Source of the DNA: a virus
IMG/VR virus record: IMGVR_UViG_3300017971_000334
Span: 1-54,872 of that record
Length of the DNA stretch: 54,872 bases
Direction: 5' to 3' (one strand)
Part shown: positions 23,128 through 31,401 of the stretch, in pieces
How positions within the stretch are numbered: position 1 is the first letter of the stretch
Layout of the letters: every line of letters starts with the position of its first letter
The notes under the pieces: generated by a model
Told to the model about the DNA's origin: nothing
The model's database searches: none
What the model saw: the letters and a program-made list of their open reading frames with translations, nothing else
Program-made: the position numbers and the translations under genes

Positions 23128-23130
23128 CAG

Positions 23131-24456
23131 ATGACCGAGATTTACCACAGCGAGAAGCCGCCTCCAGGGGCGCAGATCAACCTGACGCACCCACTGGCCG
23201 AAGATCTCGTCGGTGCGTGGCTGCTCAACGAGGGCGCGGGGCCTTCGGCCCATGACGCAAGCGGAAACGGGAACGACGGTACGGTATCCGGAGCGACGTG
23301 GGAGTCCGGTCATCTTTCCTTCGACGGGACGAACGATTTCGTCAGCCTCATCCCAGCGGGCACTGTCTTACCGGCAACGGGGTCGATCACGATCCGGGTA
23401 AGGATCAACACTTACGACGATAACGATACGCTGTTGCAGGATGAAGATAGCGGGTATCTGGATTGGGATATTAACTCGTCAGCATTACGAATACGCTTTT
23501 ATGATACCGACTTTGACGATGGCACGTTTACGGGTGTTATCTCCGATTCCGCCTGGCATACGATCACCGTCGCTTGGTCTACTGCCGGGATATGGTGCTA
23601 CGTTGACGGAAAATTATTCGGCAGCGACGCGGACTTTACCGGCCTGACGGCATCCGCCGACGGTCTAATTTTGGGTGCCGACCGGTCGGAGGGATTCAAT
23701 CTCGCCTGCGACGTCGAGTATGTCTATCTCTATAATCGCTGTCTTACCTCCGGCCAGGCCGCCCAGCTCGCCGCCGATCCCCACTGCTTCATGGACTGGT
23801 CCGGCCAGGGCCTCCGCTTCTGGGCCGCCGCGGCCACGACCACGACCACGACCACTACGACGACTACGACCAGCACCACATCGACAACCTCCAGCACCAC
23901 GAGTACCACAAGTTCGACAACCTCCACGACGACCACTACGACATCCACGACGACCAGTACGACCTCGACGACATCCAGCACCACGTCCACGACATCCACG
24001 ACGACCACGACATCCACGACGACCAGTACCACATCGTCCACGACATCCACCACATCGAGTACTACAAGTACTACAAGTACTACTTCGTCCACCACCAGTA
24101 CGACCAGCAGCACTACATCCACCACGTCCTCAACCACTTCGACGACGAGTTCCACGACGACATCGACAACCAGCACTACAACGACTACGACCAGCACCAC
24201 GTCGTCGACAACCAGTACGACCAGCACCACGTCGTCCACCACATCGACGACGAGTACGACGAGCAGTACGACTTCGACGACGAGCACCACGAGCACCACG
24301 AGTACGACTTCGACGACGAGTACGACGAGCAGCACCAGTTCTACGACATCGACAACCAGTAGTACGACGACGGCGGAGGAGAGGGCGCGGCGGAAAATAA
24401 ATGCGACCTTGGCACACGGCAGTTCTCTGATACGAACAGGGAGGTTAGCAGCGTAA
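23131..24456 (+). CDS. LamG-domain protein with mucin-like Thr/Ser stalk
   Basis: This 441-residue protein has a concanavalin/LamG-like domain at about residues 25-215. It opens GAWLLNEGAGP, continues SFDGTNDFVSL, then WHTITVAWS with YVDGKL, and ends with VYLYNRCLTSGQAAQL. It is followed by an almost pure Thr/Ser stretch of about 179 codons (236-414) and a short basic tail. LamG domains commonly bind glycans or proteins. The stalk is a likely O-glycosylation target or extended spacer. It is flanked by glycosyltransferase genes, so the protein is a good candidate for a glycosylated adhesive fibre. Confidence 0.8.
   Translation: MTEIYHSEKPPPGAQINLTHPLAEDLVGAWLLNEGAGPSAHDASGNGNDGTVSGATWESGHLSFDGTNDFVSLIPAGTVLPATGSITIRVRINTYDDNDTLLQDEDSGYLDWDINSSALRIRFYDTDFDDGTFTGVISDSAWHTITVAWSTAGIWCYVDGKLFGSDADFTGLTASADGLILGADRSEGFNLACDVEYVYLYNRCLTSGQAAQLAADPHCFMDWSGQGLRFWAAAATTTTTTTTTTTTSTTSTTSSTTSTTSSTTSTTTTTTSTTTSTTSTTSSTTSTTSTTTTTSTTTSTTSSTTSTTSSTTSTTSTTSSTTSTTSSTTSTTSSTTSTTSSTTTSTTSTTTTTTSTTSSTTSTTSTTSSTTSTTSTTSSTTSTTSTTSTTSTTSTTSTTSSTSSTTSTTSSTTTAEERARRKINATLAHGSSLIRTGRLAA
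23836..24372 (+). repeat. Thr/Ser codon low-complexity tract
   Basis: This run of 179 Thr or Ser codons (ACN and AGY/TCN) is degenerate rather than perfectly tandem, which keeps the amino acids while varying the codons. Confidence 0.85.
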
Positions 24457-25997
24457 TGTATCTCGGCGACATACAAGAAGATGAATCCGTAACCTTCTGG
24501 TGGTCCTCGAACGACTCCAACGGAGCGAGCCAGAACCCCTCCGGGTACGGAAGCTATAAGGTGGACAGGGACGACGGGACCGATTGCACGGGAAGCAGCG
24601 TGTCCAGCTCGAACGCGGACCCCGACGTGGGCATCCACCGGGTTACGATTGACACATCGGACAGCGCCAACTTCGCCACCGGGCACGACTACACGGTGTG
24701 GATTGACGGTGCCACCATCGACTCGCAGACGGTCAACGCGGCACTGGCCACGTTCAGCATCGAAAACCGGTTGCACGACATAGCGGAGGCGGGGGGGTAC
24801 AGTGCGGGGATCACGGTACGGACGACGGGCAGTTCGGCGATTCAGGGAGCGAGGGTGTGGCTGTCCTCCAGCGCCACCGGGTCGCCGGTCACGCAGGGAT
24901 ACCTGACTACGGACGCAGCGGGACTGGTCACGTTCTGGGTGCCCAACGGTACGTATTACATCTTCGCGGCGGGGGCCGGATACGATTACACCAATGACGA
25001 GTCGATCACGATCAACAACGCGAACAACACCAAGACGGTCGATTACGGAACGCTGGTGGGCACGGGCGGCTCGGACGCCGGAACGGAGACGACGGACTCG
25101 ACGATCTCTAAACTACTCGCCCGCATCCGGCTGCTGGTCGACGAACCAACGGCGAACAAGAAGTATTCCGATTCGCACCTGCTCCGGTTGTCGGAGGAGG
25201 CGTTTGCCCAGATACTACAGGAACTCAACCGAAACGAATCCACGCAGCTCGTCGCCGACTACAGTTTCAGTTACGTGGACGGTACGGACCGGTACATCCT
25301 GCCCCCGACGGTGGGCACGGTTATCAGCATCGGCGAGGTGACGACGGAGGGGTACAAGGACTTCTTCGGTACGGGAAGCCGGAACAGCACGCTGGGGATC
25401 GGGTGCAAGATCGAAGGGAACACGATCAACTTCCAGCCGGACTTCCTGTCGGGCGACGAGACGGTACACGTATATTACCTGCCCGACGGCGCGGCCCACC
25501 TGTTCAGCGCCTTCGCCACGACGGTCGACAACGACGTTCCGAGCGTGACCGCACCCGCATCCCCGACGGAGGGCACGATTGACGCAAGGCCCAACGCCTA
25601 CCTCGGCTACATCCTGCGGGTCCTGCCCACGTCGCCCAACAGTATCGAGCAGCAACGGATTATCACGGCCCAGTCGGGCAGCACGTACAAGACCTACACG
25701 GTGTCCCCGGCATGGAGCACGAACATACTGGCAACGGGCAGCGGGGCGAAGTTCGAGGTGCTGCCGAGCTGGTATCCTCACCTGTGGACGGTGGCCGCCC
25801 TGAAAGTTGCGTTGCGGATTGCCGGCATCGAGGGCAACACCCGCCGACACCAGACGCTGATGTTGGAGTACCGGGACGCCCGCCGGTCCCTCGACGTGAG
25901 CGCGTTCAACCGGGACTTCATGCACGGCCCGACCCGTTCGCGGGACGCCTACCATAGCCGTCGGCGGGGTTGGCCGTATGGGAGGTGCATCTACTAA
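24456..25997 (+). CDS. Head-tail adaptor with N-terminal Ig-like and carboxypeptidase-regulatory-like domains
   Basis: This 513-residue protein appears to be a fusion. Residues about 1-105 look like an Ig-like beta-sandwich (VTFWWSSNDS..., FATGHDYTVWIDG). Residues 110-200 look like a carboxypeptidase regulatory-like fold (ITVRTTGSSAIQGARVWLSS, TTDAAGLVTFWVPNGTYYI). From about 215 the sequence ISKLLARIRLLVDEPTANKKYSDSHLLRLSEEAF resembles phage head-tail adaptors that dock under the portal. Its start overlaps the LamG stop as TAATG. The combination is unusual: surface-type domains attached to a connector protein. Confidence 0.65.
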   Translation: MYLGDIQEDESVTFWWSSNDSNGASQNPSGYGSYKVDRDDGTDCTGSSVSSSNADPDVGIHRVTIDTSDSANFATGHDYTVWIDGATIDSQTVNAALATFSIENRLHDIAEAGGYSAGITVRTTGSSAIQGARVWLSSSATGSPVTQGYLTTDAAGLVTFWVPNGTYYIFAAGAGYDYTNDESITINNANNTKTVDYGTLVGTGGSDAGTETTDSTISKLLARIRLLVDEPTANKKYSDSHLLRLSEEAFAQILQELNRNESTQLVADYSFSYVDGTDRYILPPTVGTVISIGEVTTEGYKDFFGTGSRNSTLGIGCKIEGNTINFQPDFLSGDETVHVYYLPDGAAHLFSAFATTVDNDVPSVTAPASPTEGTIDARPNAYLGYILRVLPTSPNSIEQQRIITAQSGSTYKTYTVSPAWSTNILATGSGAKFEVLPSWYPHLWTVAALKVALRIAGIEGNTRRHQTLMLEYRDARRSLDVSAFNRDFMHGPTRSRDAYHSRRRGWPYGRCIY

Positions 25998-26530
25998 TGC
26001 GTATCTATCCCCCCGACAGCACCCGTTGGAGCCTGCGGCTCCCCGAAACCCTCTCGTTCGTCGAGACCGACCCGTTGAACCCTTCCGGGGTCCTAGACAA
26101 CGACGACCCCATGCGTCCGGTGACGCCGATGGGGTCCGAGGAAGTCCGGCAACCGGAGGAGGACCTGCGGCAACCCTACTACAGCTTGGGTGAGACGCGG
26201 ATGACGACGGGCATCATGCCCAGCCAGAACACGCCGGGCACGACGGGCCGCATCGCAGTCGCCGTCATGGACAAGGGTGTGGTGTCGAGCAACGTGGGGG
26301 ACAGCGACACGACGGTATCGTTTACGCTGCCGAATCGGGGCGGGACGGAGACGGCGACATTGCTGTTCCCGTATGATAGTGATGCGGCGGACCTGTACGC
26401 GGCGTCAGACTGTCTGCCGCAGTACGAGGAAAACGACGAGATATTTGTGTTTCAGGTGGAGGACGGGACGTGGTACGCACCGGGGCCGTTTATCCCGGTG
26501 GAGAAGATCAAGGAAATCTTCGCGTGCTAG
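25997..26530 (+). CDS. Hypothetical virion-block protein
   Basis: This 177-residue protein (MRIYPPDSTRWSLRLPETLSF) contains NPSGVLDNDDP near residue 28, encoded by a dispersed repeat, and strand-rich sequence at the C-terminus (IFVFQVEDGTWYAPGPF). GGGAGGTGCATC precedes an ATG that overlaps the adaptor stop (TAATG). It could be a neck or stopper protein from its position; nothing is diagnostic. Confidence 0.6.
   Translation: MRIYPPDSTRWSLRLPETLSFVETDPLNPSGVLDNDDPMRPVTPMGSEEVRQPEEDLRQPYYSLGETRMTTGIMPSQNTPGTTGRIAVAVMDKGVVSSNVGDSDTTVSFTLPNRGGTETATLLFPYDSDAADLYAASDCLPQYEENDEIFVFQVEDGTWYAPGPFIPVEKIKEIFAC
26078..26093 (+). repeat. Dispersed hairpin repeat, copy 8
   Basis: This exact copy lies inside the 177-residue gene, read as NPSGVL, i.e. 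the opposite orientation to the TPEG copies. Confidence 0.8.
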
Positions 26531-26545
26531 GACCCCGGAAGGGTT
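26530..26545 (+). repeat. Dispersed hairpin repeat, copy 9
   Basis: This exact copy starts at the last base of the TAG stop of the 177-residue gene. Its GGAAGGG is the only purine-rich element before the next ATG at 26554, so it may serve as the ribosome-binding site. Confidence 0.8.
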
Positions 26546-26553
26546 GAGAACGC

Positions 26554-27510
26554 ATGGGAACCGTAACGGAGCTATTTGGCTATGATACGGACGACGACGC
26601 CATCGAGAACTGCACCCAAGTGTCAGTGGGACCGGGATGCGTCTACGAGGCGGGAGAGCTGGAAGCGTGCTACAACGATCCCGCCGAAACGGACGGGACG
26701 GTCAACCCCGGTTGGTTGGAGGTCTACGTTCCGGACTGTGCCGACTGGTACAAGGTCTGCTACGACAGCGAGGCCGACTCCCTCAGCGCCGAGATCCCCG
26801 ACGACTGTTGCACCACGACTACGACCACTACAACTACGACCACTACAACTACGACCACCAGTACGACGAGCAGTACGACGAGCAGTACGACCAGCACGAC
26901 CAGCTCCACAACATCTACAACCTCGAGCACGACGACTTCCACCACCAGTACCACGACCACGACCAGCACGACTTCGACGACCAGCACAACCAGCACGACT
27001 TCGACGACCAGCACGACCAGCACCACGAGTACTACAAGTACTACAAGCACTACGAGTACGACTTCGACGACCAGCACTACGAGTACGACGACTACGAGCA
27101 CGACTTCGAGTTCGAGCACGACCAGCACGACCAGTTCGACGAGTAGTACGACTACCGAGGGGTATGGGGATTGCACGGACTGTTGCGATGCACTCGAAGA
27201 GGCTTACCCCTCCGGGTTCTCCGTCAAGTTTGTCGGAGATGATGACTGCGAGGTGGAGGGCACGGCGACAAGAAATGCAGGTACCTGTCAATGGCAGTAT
27301 GATACGGGGACCGGTACCTCCATCACGATTACATTTTGTGGTGCCGGGGATACAATTTCGGCAGGAGTGGTGGACATCTGTCAGGGCGGAACGGACTGCG
27401 TGGACTGCACCGGGTCGTGGTCGCCCTATGATTACTGCTACTTCCCGAATACGGATGGGCTTCACGCCGATGGTCCGGGTAACACGGGAACATTCTACTG
27501 GGGGTATTAG
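26554..27510 (+). CDS. Cys-rich protein with mucin-like Thr/Ser stalk
   Basis: This 318-residue protein has an N-terminal Cys-containing domain (1-86; six Cys, ending DDCC). A Thr/Ser stalk of 115 codons (87-201) follows, then a C-terminal Cys-rich domain (GYGDCTDCCDALEEAYPSG, later CQGGTDCVDCTGSW). The Cys spacing suggests disulphide-stabilised modules, which would need an oxidising environment outside the host. Together with the LamG-stalk protein it forms a pair of mucin-like virion proteins. Function is inferred from architecture only. Confidence 0.7.
   Translation: MGTVTELFGYDTDDDAIENCTQVSVGPGCVYEAGELEACYNDPAETDGTVNPGWLEVYVPDCADWYKVCYDSEADSLSAEIPDDCCTTTTTTTTTTTTTTTTSTTSSTTSSTTSTTSSTTSTTSSTTTSTTSTTTTTSTTSTTSTTSTTSTTSTTSTTSTTSTTSTTSTTSTTSTTSTTTTSTTSSSSTTSTTSSTSSTTTEGYGDCTDCCDALEEAYPSGFSVKFVGDDDCEVEGTATRNAGTCQWQYDTGTGTSITITFCGAGDTISAGVVDICQGGTDCVDCTGSWSPYDYCYFPNTDGLHADGPGNTGTFYWGY
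26812..27156 (+). repeat. Thr/Ser codon low-complexity tract
   Basis: This is a run of 115 Thr or Ser codons in the Cys-rich protein gene, with the same codon style as the tract at 23836-24372, suggesting duplication or shared origin. Confidence 0.85.
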
Positions 27511-27519
27511 GAGAGTCGC

Positions 27520-28719
27520 ATGAGTGAATTGCCGAGCAAGCCACAGATGGTCAAGAATTTCGCCGGGGCCGTAACACGGCGGGTGGAACAGGCCGCCAAG
27601 GGGGAGAAGGTACGGGCGTCGAGAGAGGAGAGGGACATCCGGTGGCGGGAGGGGTGCCTGAAGTGTTCGGAGCTGGTAAACGGTACGAGGTGTAAGTTGT
27701 GCGGGTGCCACATGGAGAAGAAGGTGAACTGGGCCTCTGAACGGTGCCGGGCCGGGAAGTGGATGGAGCACCATCCGGGCAAGGTGACGGTGATTATCCC
27801 CTATGTCGAGGGGGAGAAGTATCTGGACCGGACGGTGGAACAGATACAGAAAGCGGCGACGGGTTCGGTGGAGATGAGGCCGATGCGCGATACGGGGATT
27901 GGTAAGCGGGCGACCGTGAATCAGGTGGCGGGGGATTGTGACGGGGAGTTCCTCATGGTACTGGACGCCCACGTCAAGATGTCGCCGGGATGGGACGAGT
28001 ATATGAAGCGGGCGTGCGGGCCGCTGGATTTGGTAGTGAACCGGCTGGATGCGTTGGACGAAGAGAAGTGGATGGGCAAGGGGCACGATTACGGGTCGGT
28101 GTACCTGAATCGGAACTTGGTGGAGAAGTGGTGGCACCCGCACCGGAAGGAGCAGGAGGCGGAACCGACGATGGGGATGACGGGCTGCGGGTGGATGATA
28201 CGCAAGAGCCGGTACTGGCAGTTGGGGGGGATGAACGAGGAGCTGGGCAAGTGGGGGGCCGAAGGGCCGGAGATGACCCTGAAGGTGTGGTTGTCCGGGG
28301 GGAGCTGTTACGTGCATCGGGACGTGATCTGTTACCACCTGTTCCGGGACAACCCGCCGCACGATACGACGGGGGCGCAGGTGGACGAGGCGTATCGGAA
28401 GCTGCGGAATATTTTTTACAATAATCAGGGGCCGAGACAGATACACCCGGTTTCGTGGCTTGTCGGGAAGTTCTGGCCGGTCCCCTCTTGGCAGGAAGGG
28501 ACCCTGGGACCGTGCGTGGAGGAGAACCGAGACACAGAGACCCACGAAACAGTGGAACAGCGGGTACTGTACCACGGCGGACCCGGAGTCCTTAACATAG
28601 ACGACGACCCGACGCAGCCGAATCGGGCGATAGTGGACTGGCGGGAAGAGGCGCGGTTGGAAGAGGTGCAGGTGTTCCGGGATACGGACCCCCAGATACT
28701 GCATCAGGTGGGAGCGTAA
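27520..28719 (+). CDS. Polypeptide GalNAc-transferase-like glycosyltransferase
   Basis: This 399-residue protein has an N-terminal four-Cys zinc-ribbon-like part (CLKCSEL...CKLCGCH, about 46-66). It then has a GT-A domain starting VTVIIPYVEGEKYLDRTV, the donor-site VLDAHVKMSPGW (D-x-H) and the segment GGMNEELGKWGAEGPEMTLK leading to VWLSGG and then HLFR. The D-x-H and the G-x-W-G-x-E-x...W-x-x-GG...H-x-x-R order match the pattern of pp-GalNAc-transferases, which start mucin-type O-glycans on Ser/Thr. AGGAGAGTCGC precedes the ATG. Acceptor preference is inferred from neighbours. Confidence 0.75.
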   Translation: MSELPSKPQMVKNFAGAVTRRVEQAAKGEKVRASREERDIRWREGCLKCSELVNGTRCKLCGCHMEKKVNWASERCRAGKWMEHHPGKVTVIIPYVEGEKYLDRTVEQIQKAATGSVEMRPMRDTGIGKRATVNQVAGDCDGEFLMVLDAHVKMSPGWDEYMKRACGPLDLVVNRLDALDEEKWMGKGHDYGSVYLNRNLVEKWWHPHRKEQEAEPTMGMTGCGWMIRKSRYWQLGGMNEELGKWGAEGPEMTLKVWLSGGSCYVHRDVICYHLFRDNPPHDTTGAQVDEAYRKLRNIFYNNQGPRQIHPVSWLVGKFWPVPSWQEGTLGPCVEENRDTETHETVEQRVLYHGGPGVLNIDDDPTQPNRAIVDWREEARLEEVQVFRDTDPQILHQVGA

Positions 28720-28720
28720 T

Positions 28721-29140
28721 ATGCAGGTCGAGGTAGGATGCGGTGGGATACCGGCGGCGGGGTATGACGTCTATACGGACGTGTACACGCCGGACGTGGA
28801 GATACCGGGAAAGTTTGTGTTATGTGCGATGGAGAACATGCCGTTCGGGGACAAGGAGTTCGAGTACAGTCGGTGTCACCATGTAATCGAGCACACCTCG
28901 AATCCCGACCGTGCCCTTGCCGAGCTTGTACGCATTTCACGCAAGGGTACCCTCTGGTTCCCCACGCCTCAAGCGGAACTCTTATTCGGAAGAGCGGACC
29001 ACCGGTGGTTTGTTTTTGTGGAGGGCCCGAAACTTGTAATCGTTGCCCGGAGGTTCTCGCCGTATCAAGTGAAGGCGGCGGTGAAGAAGGACGTCCGGTT
29101 TGACTGGGAAGGAAACATACAATGGCAAGTGATCTCGTAG
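28721..29140 (+). CDS. Short SAM-dependent methyltransferase
   Basis: This 139-residue protein starts MQVEVGCGGIPAAGYDVYTD, a class I methyltransferase motif I (EVGCGG). It contains CHHVIEHTSNPDRALAELVRISRKG (about 50-75), typical of methyltransferase_11-like enzymes acting on small or sugar substrates. It is shorter than usual, so it may be a minimal domain. It begins at TAATATG after the upstream glycosyltransferase and overlaps the next gene. It may methylate sugars added by its neighbours; this is inference. Confidence 0.7.
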   Translation: MQVEVGCGGIPAAGYDVYTDVYTPDVEIPGKFVLCAMENMPFGDKEFEYSRCHHVIEHTSNPDRALAELVRISRKGTLWFPTPQAELLFGRADHRWFVFVEGPKLVIVARRFSPYQVKAAVKKDVRFDWEGNIQWQVIS

Positions 29141-30303
29141 ACATAGTGATTTCGTCGTGGGCTCCTTGTCTGGAGAGGCTGGAGCTGCTACAGGCTACGC
29201 TCCATTCGTTGCGGGGTGCTACGCTGGTTCCCCACCGTATTATTGTGGCGGACAACGGCCCTGTAGAGCAGACGGAGTACATCAAGACTCAATGTGTGGA
29301 CGTTCACTTAGTTTGTCCCACGAATATCGGGTTGGGTTTAGCGAGAAACTTAGGAGCTTCCGTGTCTCGTAGTGAGTACATTGTGTTCTCGGATAATGAC
29401 ATAGAGTACCGGAGGGGATGGTTGCAAGATTCCCTCCAGTCGATGACCGACTGTAAGGGGTCCGATGTCGTAGTATCCCCCCTGCGGCCCTATCATCTCT
29501 GTGCGGGGGAATATATAGAGGGGGAGATAAACGGACATACTCTCCTTAACCGATGCGGTACGGGATGCTTGCTGTTTCGTAGGAGCGATTTTGAGAAAAT
29601 CGGATTGTGGGATGCCTCGTCAAACCCTGGAGGCGAGTATGCACAGAAGATGGAAAGAGCGGGGTTCCGGTACTCGTGGAGAAAGACCACTGAAAGTCTA
29701 GCGGTGCACCGAGGCACTAGAGTGGAGAGGGGGAAGGATGCTCCTCGTATGGGATCGAGAGAGTTTTGGGATAAGAGATGGAGGGTGTCTGTAGACAAAT
29801 ACCTGAGCAAGAGGGAGCCGCTGTTTCGGCACTTGAGGAATAAGTTGAGAGGTAGAACGGCTGACCTGGGGTGTGGGCTGACGAGTGCCTACAGGGATGG
29901 AGAAAATGTGGTGGGAGTCGATATAAGCGGGGTGGCAATACAGGCGATGAGACATCTCTCGCCCGCCGGTATGTGGAGAGTAGGAGACGCTAGAGACACG
30001 GGGCTTCCCTGCCGTAGTTTCGACACTGTGGTATTGAGTCATATCCTGGAACACTACGAGGAGTTCGGGGGCCTGCTTCGGGAAGCGAAACGGATAGGGA
30101 AGGAGGGTTGTCGGGTTGTGATAAGTGTGCCCAAAAGCATGAAGGACCCGGATCATGTCTATCCTACCTGGAACAAAAAAACGATACAGGAAAGAATTGG
30201 ACCGGAACTGGATAATTTGACGTATGAGTTGGTGGAGGGGCGTTGGTGGATTATACAAGGAGAGAATCCTGGTGGACGTGAGCGTAATCATTCCGTGTTG
30301 TAA
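29122..30303 (+). CDS. Bifunctional glycosyltransferase-methyltransferase
   Basis: This 393-residue protein has an N-terminal GT2 domain (about 5-210: IVISSWAPCLERLELLQATL, NIGLGLARNLGAS, FSDNDIEYRRGW with a D-x-D). It is followed by a class I methyltransferase (about 245-390: TADLGCGLTSAYRDG, VVLSHILEHYEEFGGLLREA). A sugar-transfer step and a methylation step on one chain suggest a capping reaction. Base composition is more A/T-rich than its neighbours, which may mean later acquisition. The start overlaps the short methyltransferase by 19 bases. Confidence 0.75.
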   Translation: MASDLVDIVISSWAPCLERLELLQATLHSLRGATLVPHRIIVADNGPVEQTEYIKTQCVDVHLVCPTNIGLGLARNLGASVSRSEYIVFSDNDIEYRRGWLQDSLQSMTDCKGSDVVVSPLRPYHLCAGEYIEGEINGHTLLNRCGTGCLLFRRSDFEKIGLWDASSNPGGEYAQKMERAGFRYSWRKTTESLAVHRGTRVERGKDAPRMGSREFWDKRWRVSVDKYLSKREPLFRHLRNKLRGRTADLGCGLTSAYRDGENVVGVDISGVAIQAMRHLSPAGMWRVGDARDTGLPCRSFDTVVLSHILEHYEEFGGLLREAKRIGKEGCRVVISVPKSMKDPDHVYPTWNKKTIQERIGPELDNLTYELVEGRWWIIQGENPGGRERNHSVL

Positions 30304-31177
30304 CGAGTACCCGCAGGTTCTGTTCACAGTACAGAGCGTGGTCGAGGAGCTGGAGCATACGGGCTACGAATACGAGATACTGGTGGTCAGCAACCGGTCC
30401 ACCGACAAGACGAACGAGTACTTCACGGGCCTCAAGTCGTCCCTGACGCGGAACGGGAGGCTTCGATTCTTCGCCTACGAGGACCGTTTGAGTCACTGGC
30501 AGGCGAAGAATCTGGGCGTCTCCGAAGCCAGCGGGCGTCACCTGTTTTTCCTCGACGCTCACTGTATCCTGGGGAGGGATACGATGAAGCATCTGATCGA
30601 ATTTGCCGACGGGTTCGAGGGACGACTGGGTGGCGTCCACTGTTTGATTCGGTACATGCTGGACCCCCACCTGCTGGAGTATGCCGTGAAGGACCGGTTG
30701 CAGTACCGGTTCTGCTCGGCGAACGGGCACACGGAGCCTTACGAGGTGCCGGTGATGAGCACCTGCGGGATGCTGGTACCCCGGTCCACGTTCGATGAGG
30801 TGGGGGCATGGAGTCCGGAGTTGGGAATCTACGGGGGAGGGGAAGCGTACATTAACTGGAAGATGACGACCTGCGGGTATGAACAGTGGAACCATCCGCA
30901 GGCCATCTGCTGGCACTATGCGGACAAACGGGGTTACAGTTGGAACTACAACGATTTCGTTCGTAACTCCTTCATCGCCGCCTACGTGGTGGCGGGGGAG
31001 GACGAGCTGGAACAGGAAGCCCGGAACCGGTTGGACTACAAGAAGGACAGGCCGGAGGTGATACTGCCGATGAGGGATGACGTGATGGAGAAGTGCAAAT
31101 CCGACCGGGACTTCGTAGCGTCCAGACAGGTGACTACCCTCGATGCCGTCCTCAAACAATGGGAGAGCCGAAAGTGA
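30272..31177 (+). CDS. GT-A glycosyltransferase, GalNAc-transferase-like
   Basis: This 301-residue protein begins at a GTG (VDVSVIIPCCNEYPQVLFT) after AAGGAG. The longer ATG frame inside the upstream gene is rejected. It has the metal/donor motif FLDAHCIL (D-x-H, about 90), a CGMLVPRSTFDEVGAWSPE segment, and an acidic GGGEAYINWKM followed by a WHYADKRGY region. The D-x-H plus WSPELGIYGGGEAYIN order resembles pp-GalNAc-transferases, as in the gene at 27520. It overlaps the upstream bifunctional gene by 32 bases. Confidence 0.75.
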   Translation: MDVSVIIPCCNEYPQVLFTVQSVVEELEHTGYEYEILVVSNRSTDKTNEYFTGLKSSLTRNGRLRFFAYEDRLSHWQAKNLGVSEASGRHLFFLDAHCILGRDTMKHLIEFADGFEGRLGGVHCLIRYMLDPHLLEYAVKDRLQYRFCSANGHTEPYEVPVMSTCGMLVPRSTFDEVGAWSPELGIYGGGEAYINWKMTTCGYEQWNHPQAICWHYADKRGYSWNYNDFVRNSFIAAYVVAGEDELEQEARNRLDYKKDRPEVILPMRDDVMEKCKSDRDFVASRQVTTLDAVLKQWESRK

Positions 31178-31401
31178 CAGATGGACAGTTTGACCCAAGA
31201 CGATGTGAATGGCGCAGGCAGGAGATCAAAGGCGTGCAAGGTGAAATCAGGCAGATCAACGAGACGCTAAGAGGGAACGGACACGAGGGCCTCCTGAGCC
31301 GGATGGCCCGTATCGAAACGATCAACCGGGTGTTGCTGGGACTATCCTCAGCCATTCTGGTTGCCGTGATCGTGACCCTGATTAAGGTGGGAACGACATA
31401 A
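31174..31401 (+). CDS. XhlA-like membrane protein
   Basis: This 75-residue protein has a helical segment (RRQEIKGVQGEIRQINETLRG), then NGHEGLLSRMARIETI and a C-terminal hydrophobic helix (VLLGLSSAILVAVIVTLI). The E-I-x-x-I-N-E-T-L-x-G-N-G pattern followed by one membrane helix is that of XhlA-type phage proteins associated with holins. The GTG start overlaps the upstream stop as GTGA with GGGAG before it. It may assist lysis or act in the virion; lysis genes are otherwise at 9 kb. Confidence 0.6.
   Translation: MTDGQFDPRRCEWRRQEIKGVQGEIRQINETLRGNGHEGLLSRMARIETINRVLLGLSSAILVAVIVTLIKVGTT

Noticed and set aside
23730-24776. 348-codon minus-strand frame of Val-rich sequence
   Set aside because: It is the reverse complement of the Thr/Ser stalk (ACN read as NGT/GTN) and has no start signal.
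22068-27510. Diversity-generating retroelement acting on the LamG or stalk genes
   Set aside because: No reverse transcriptase gene or template repeat was seen; the variable codons are simple Thr/Ser low complexity.
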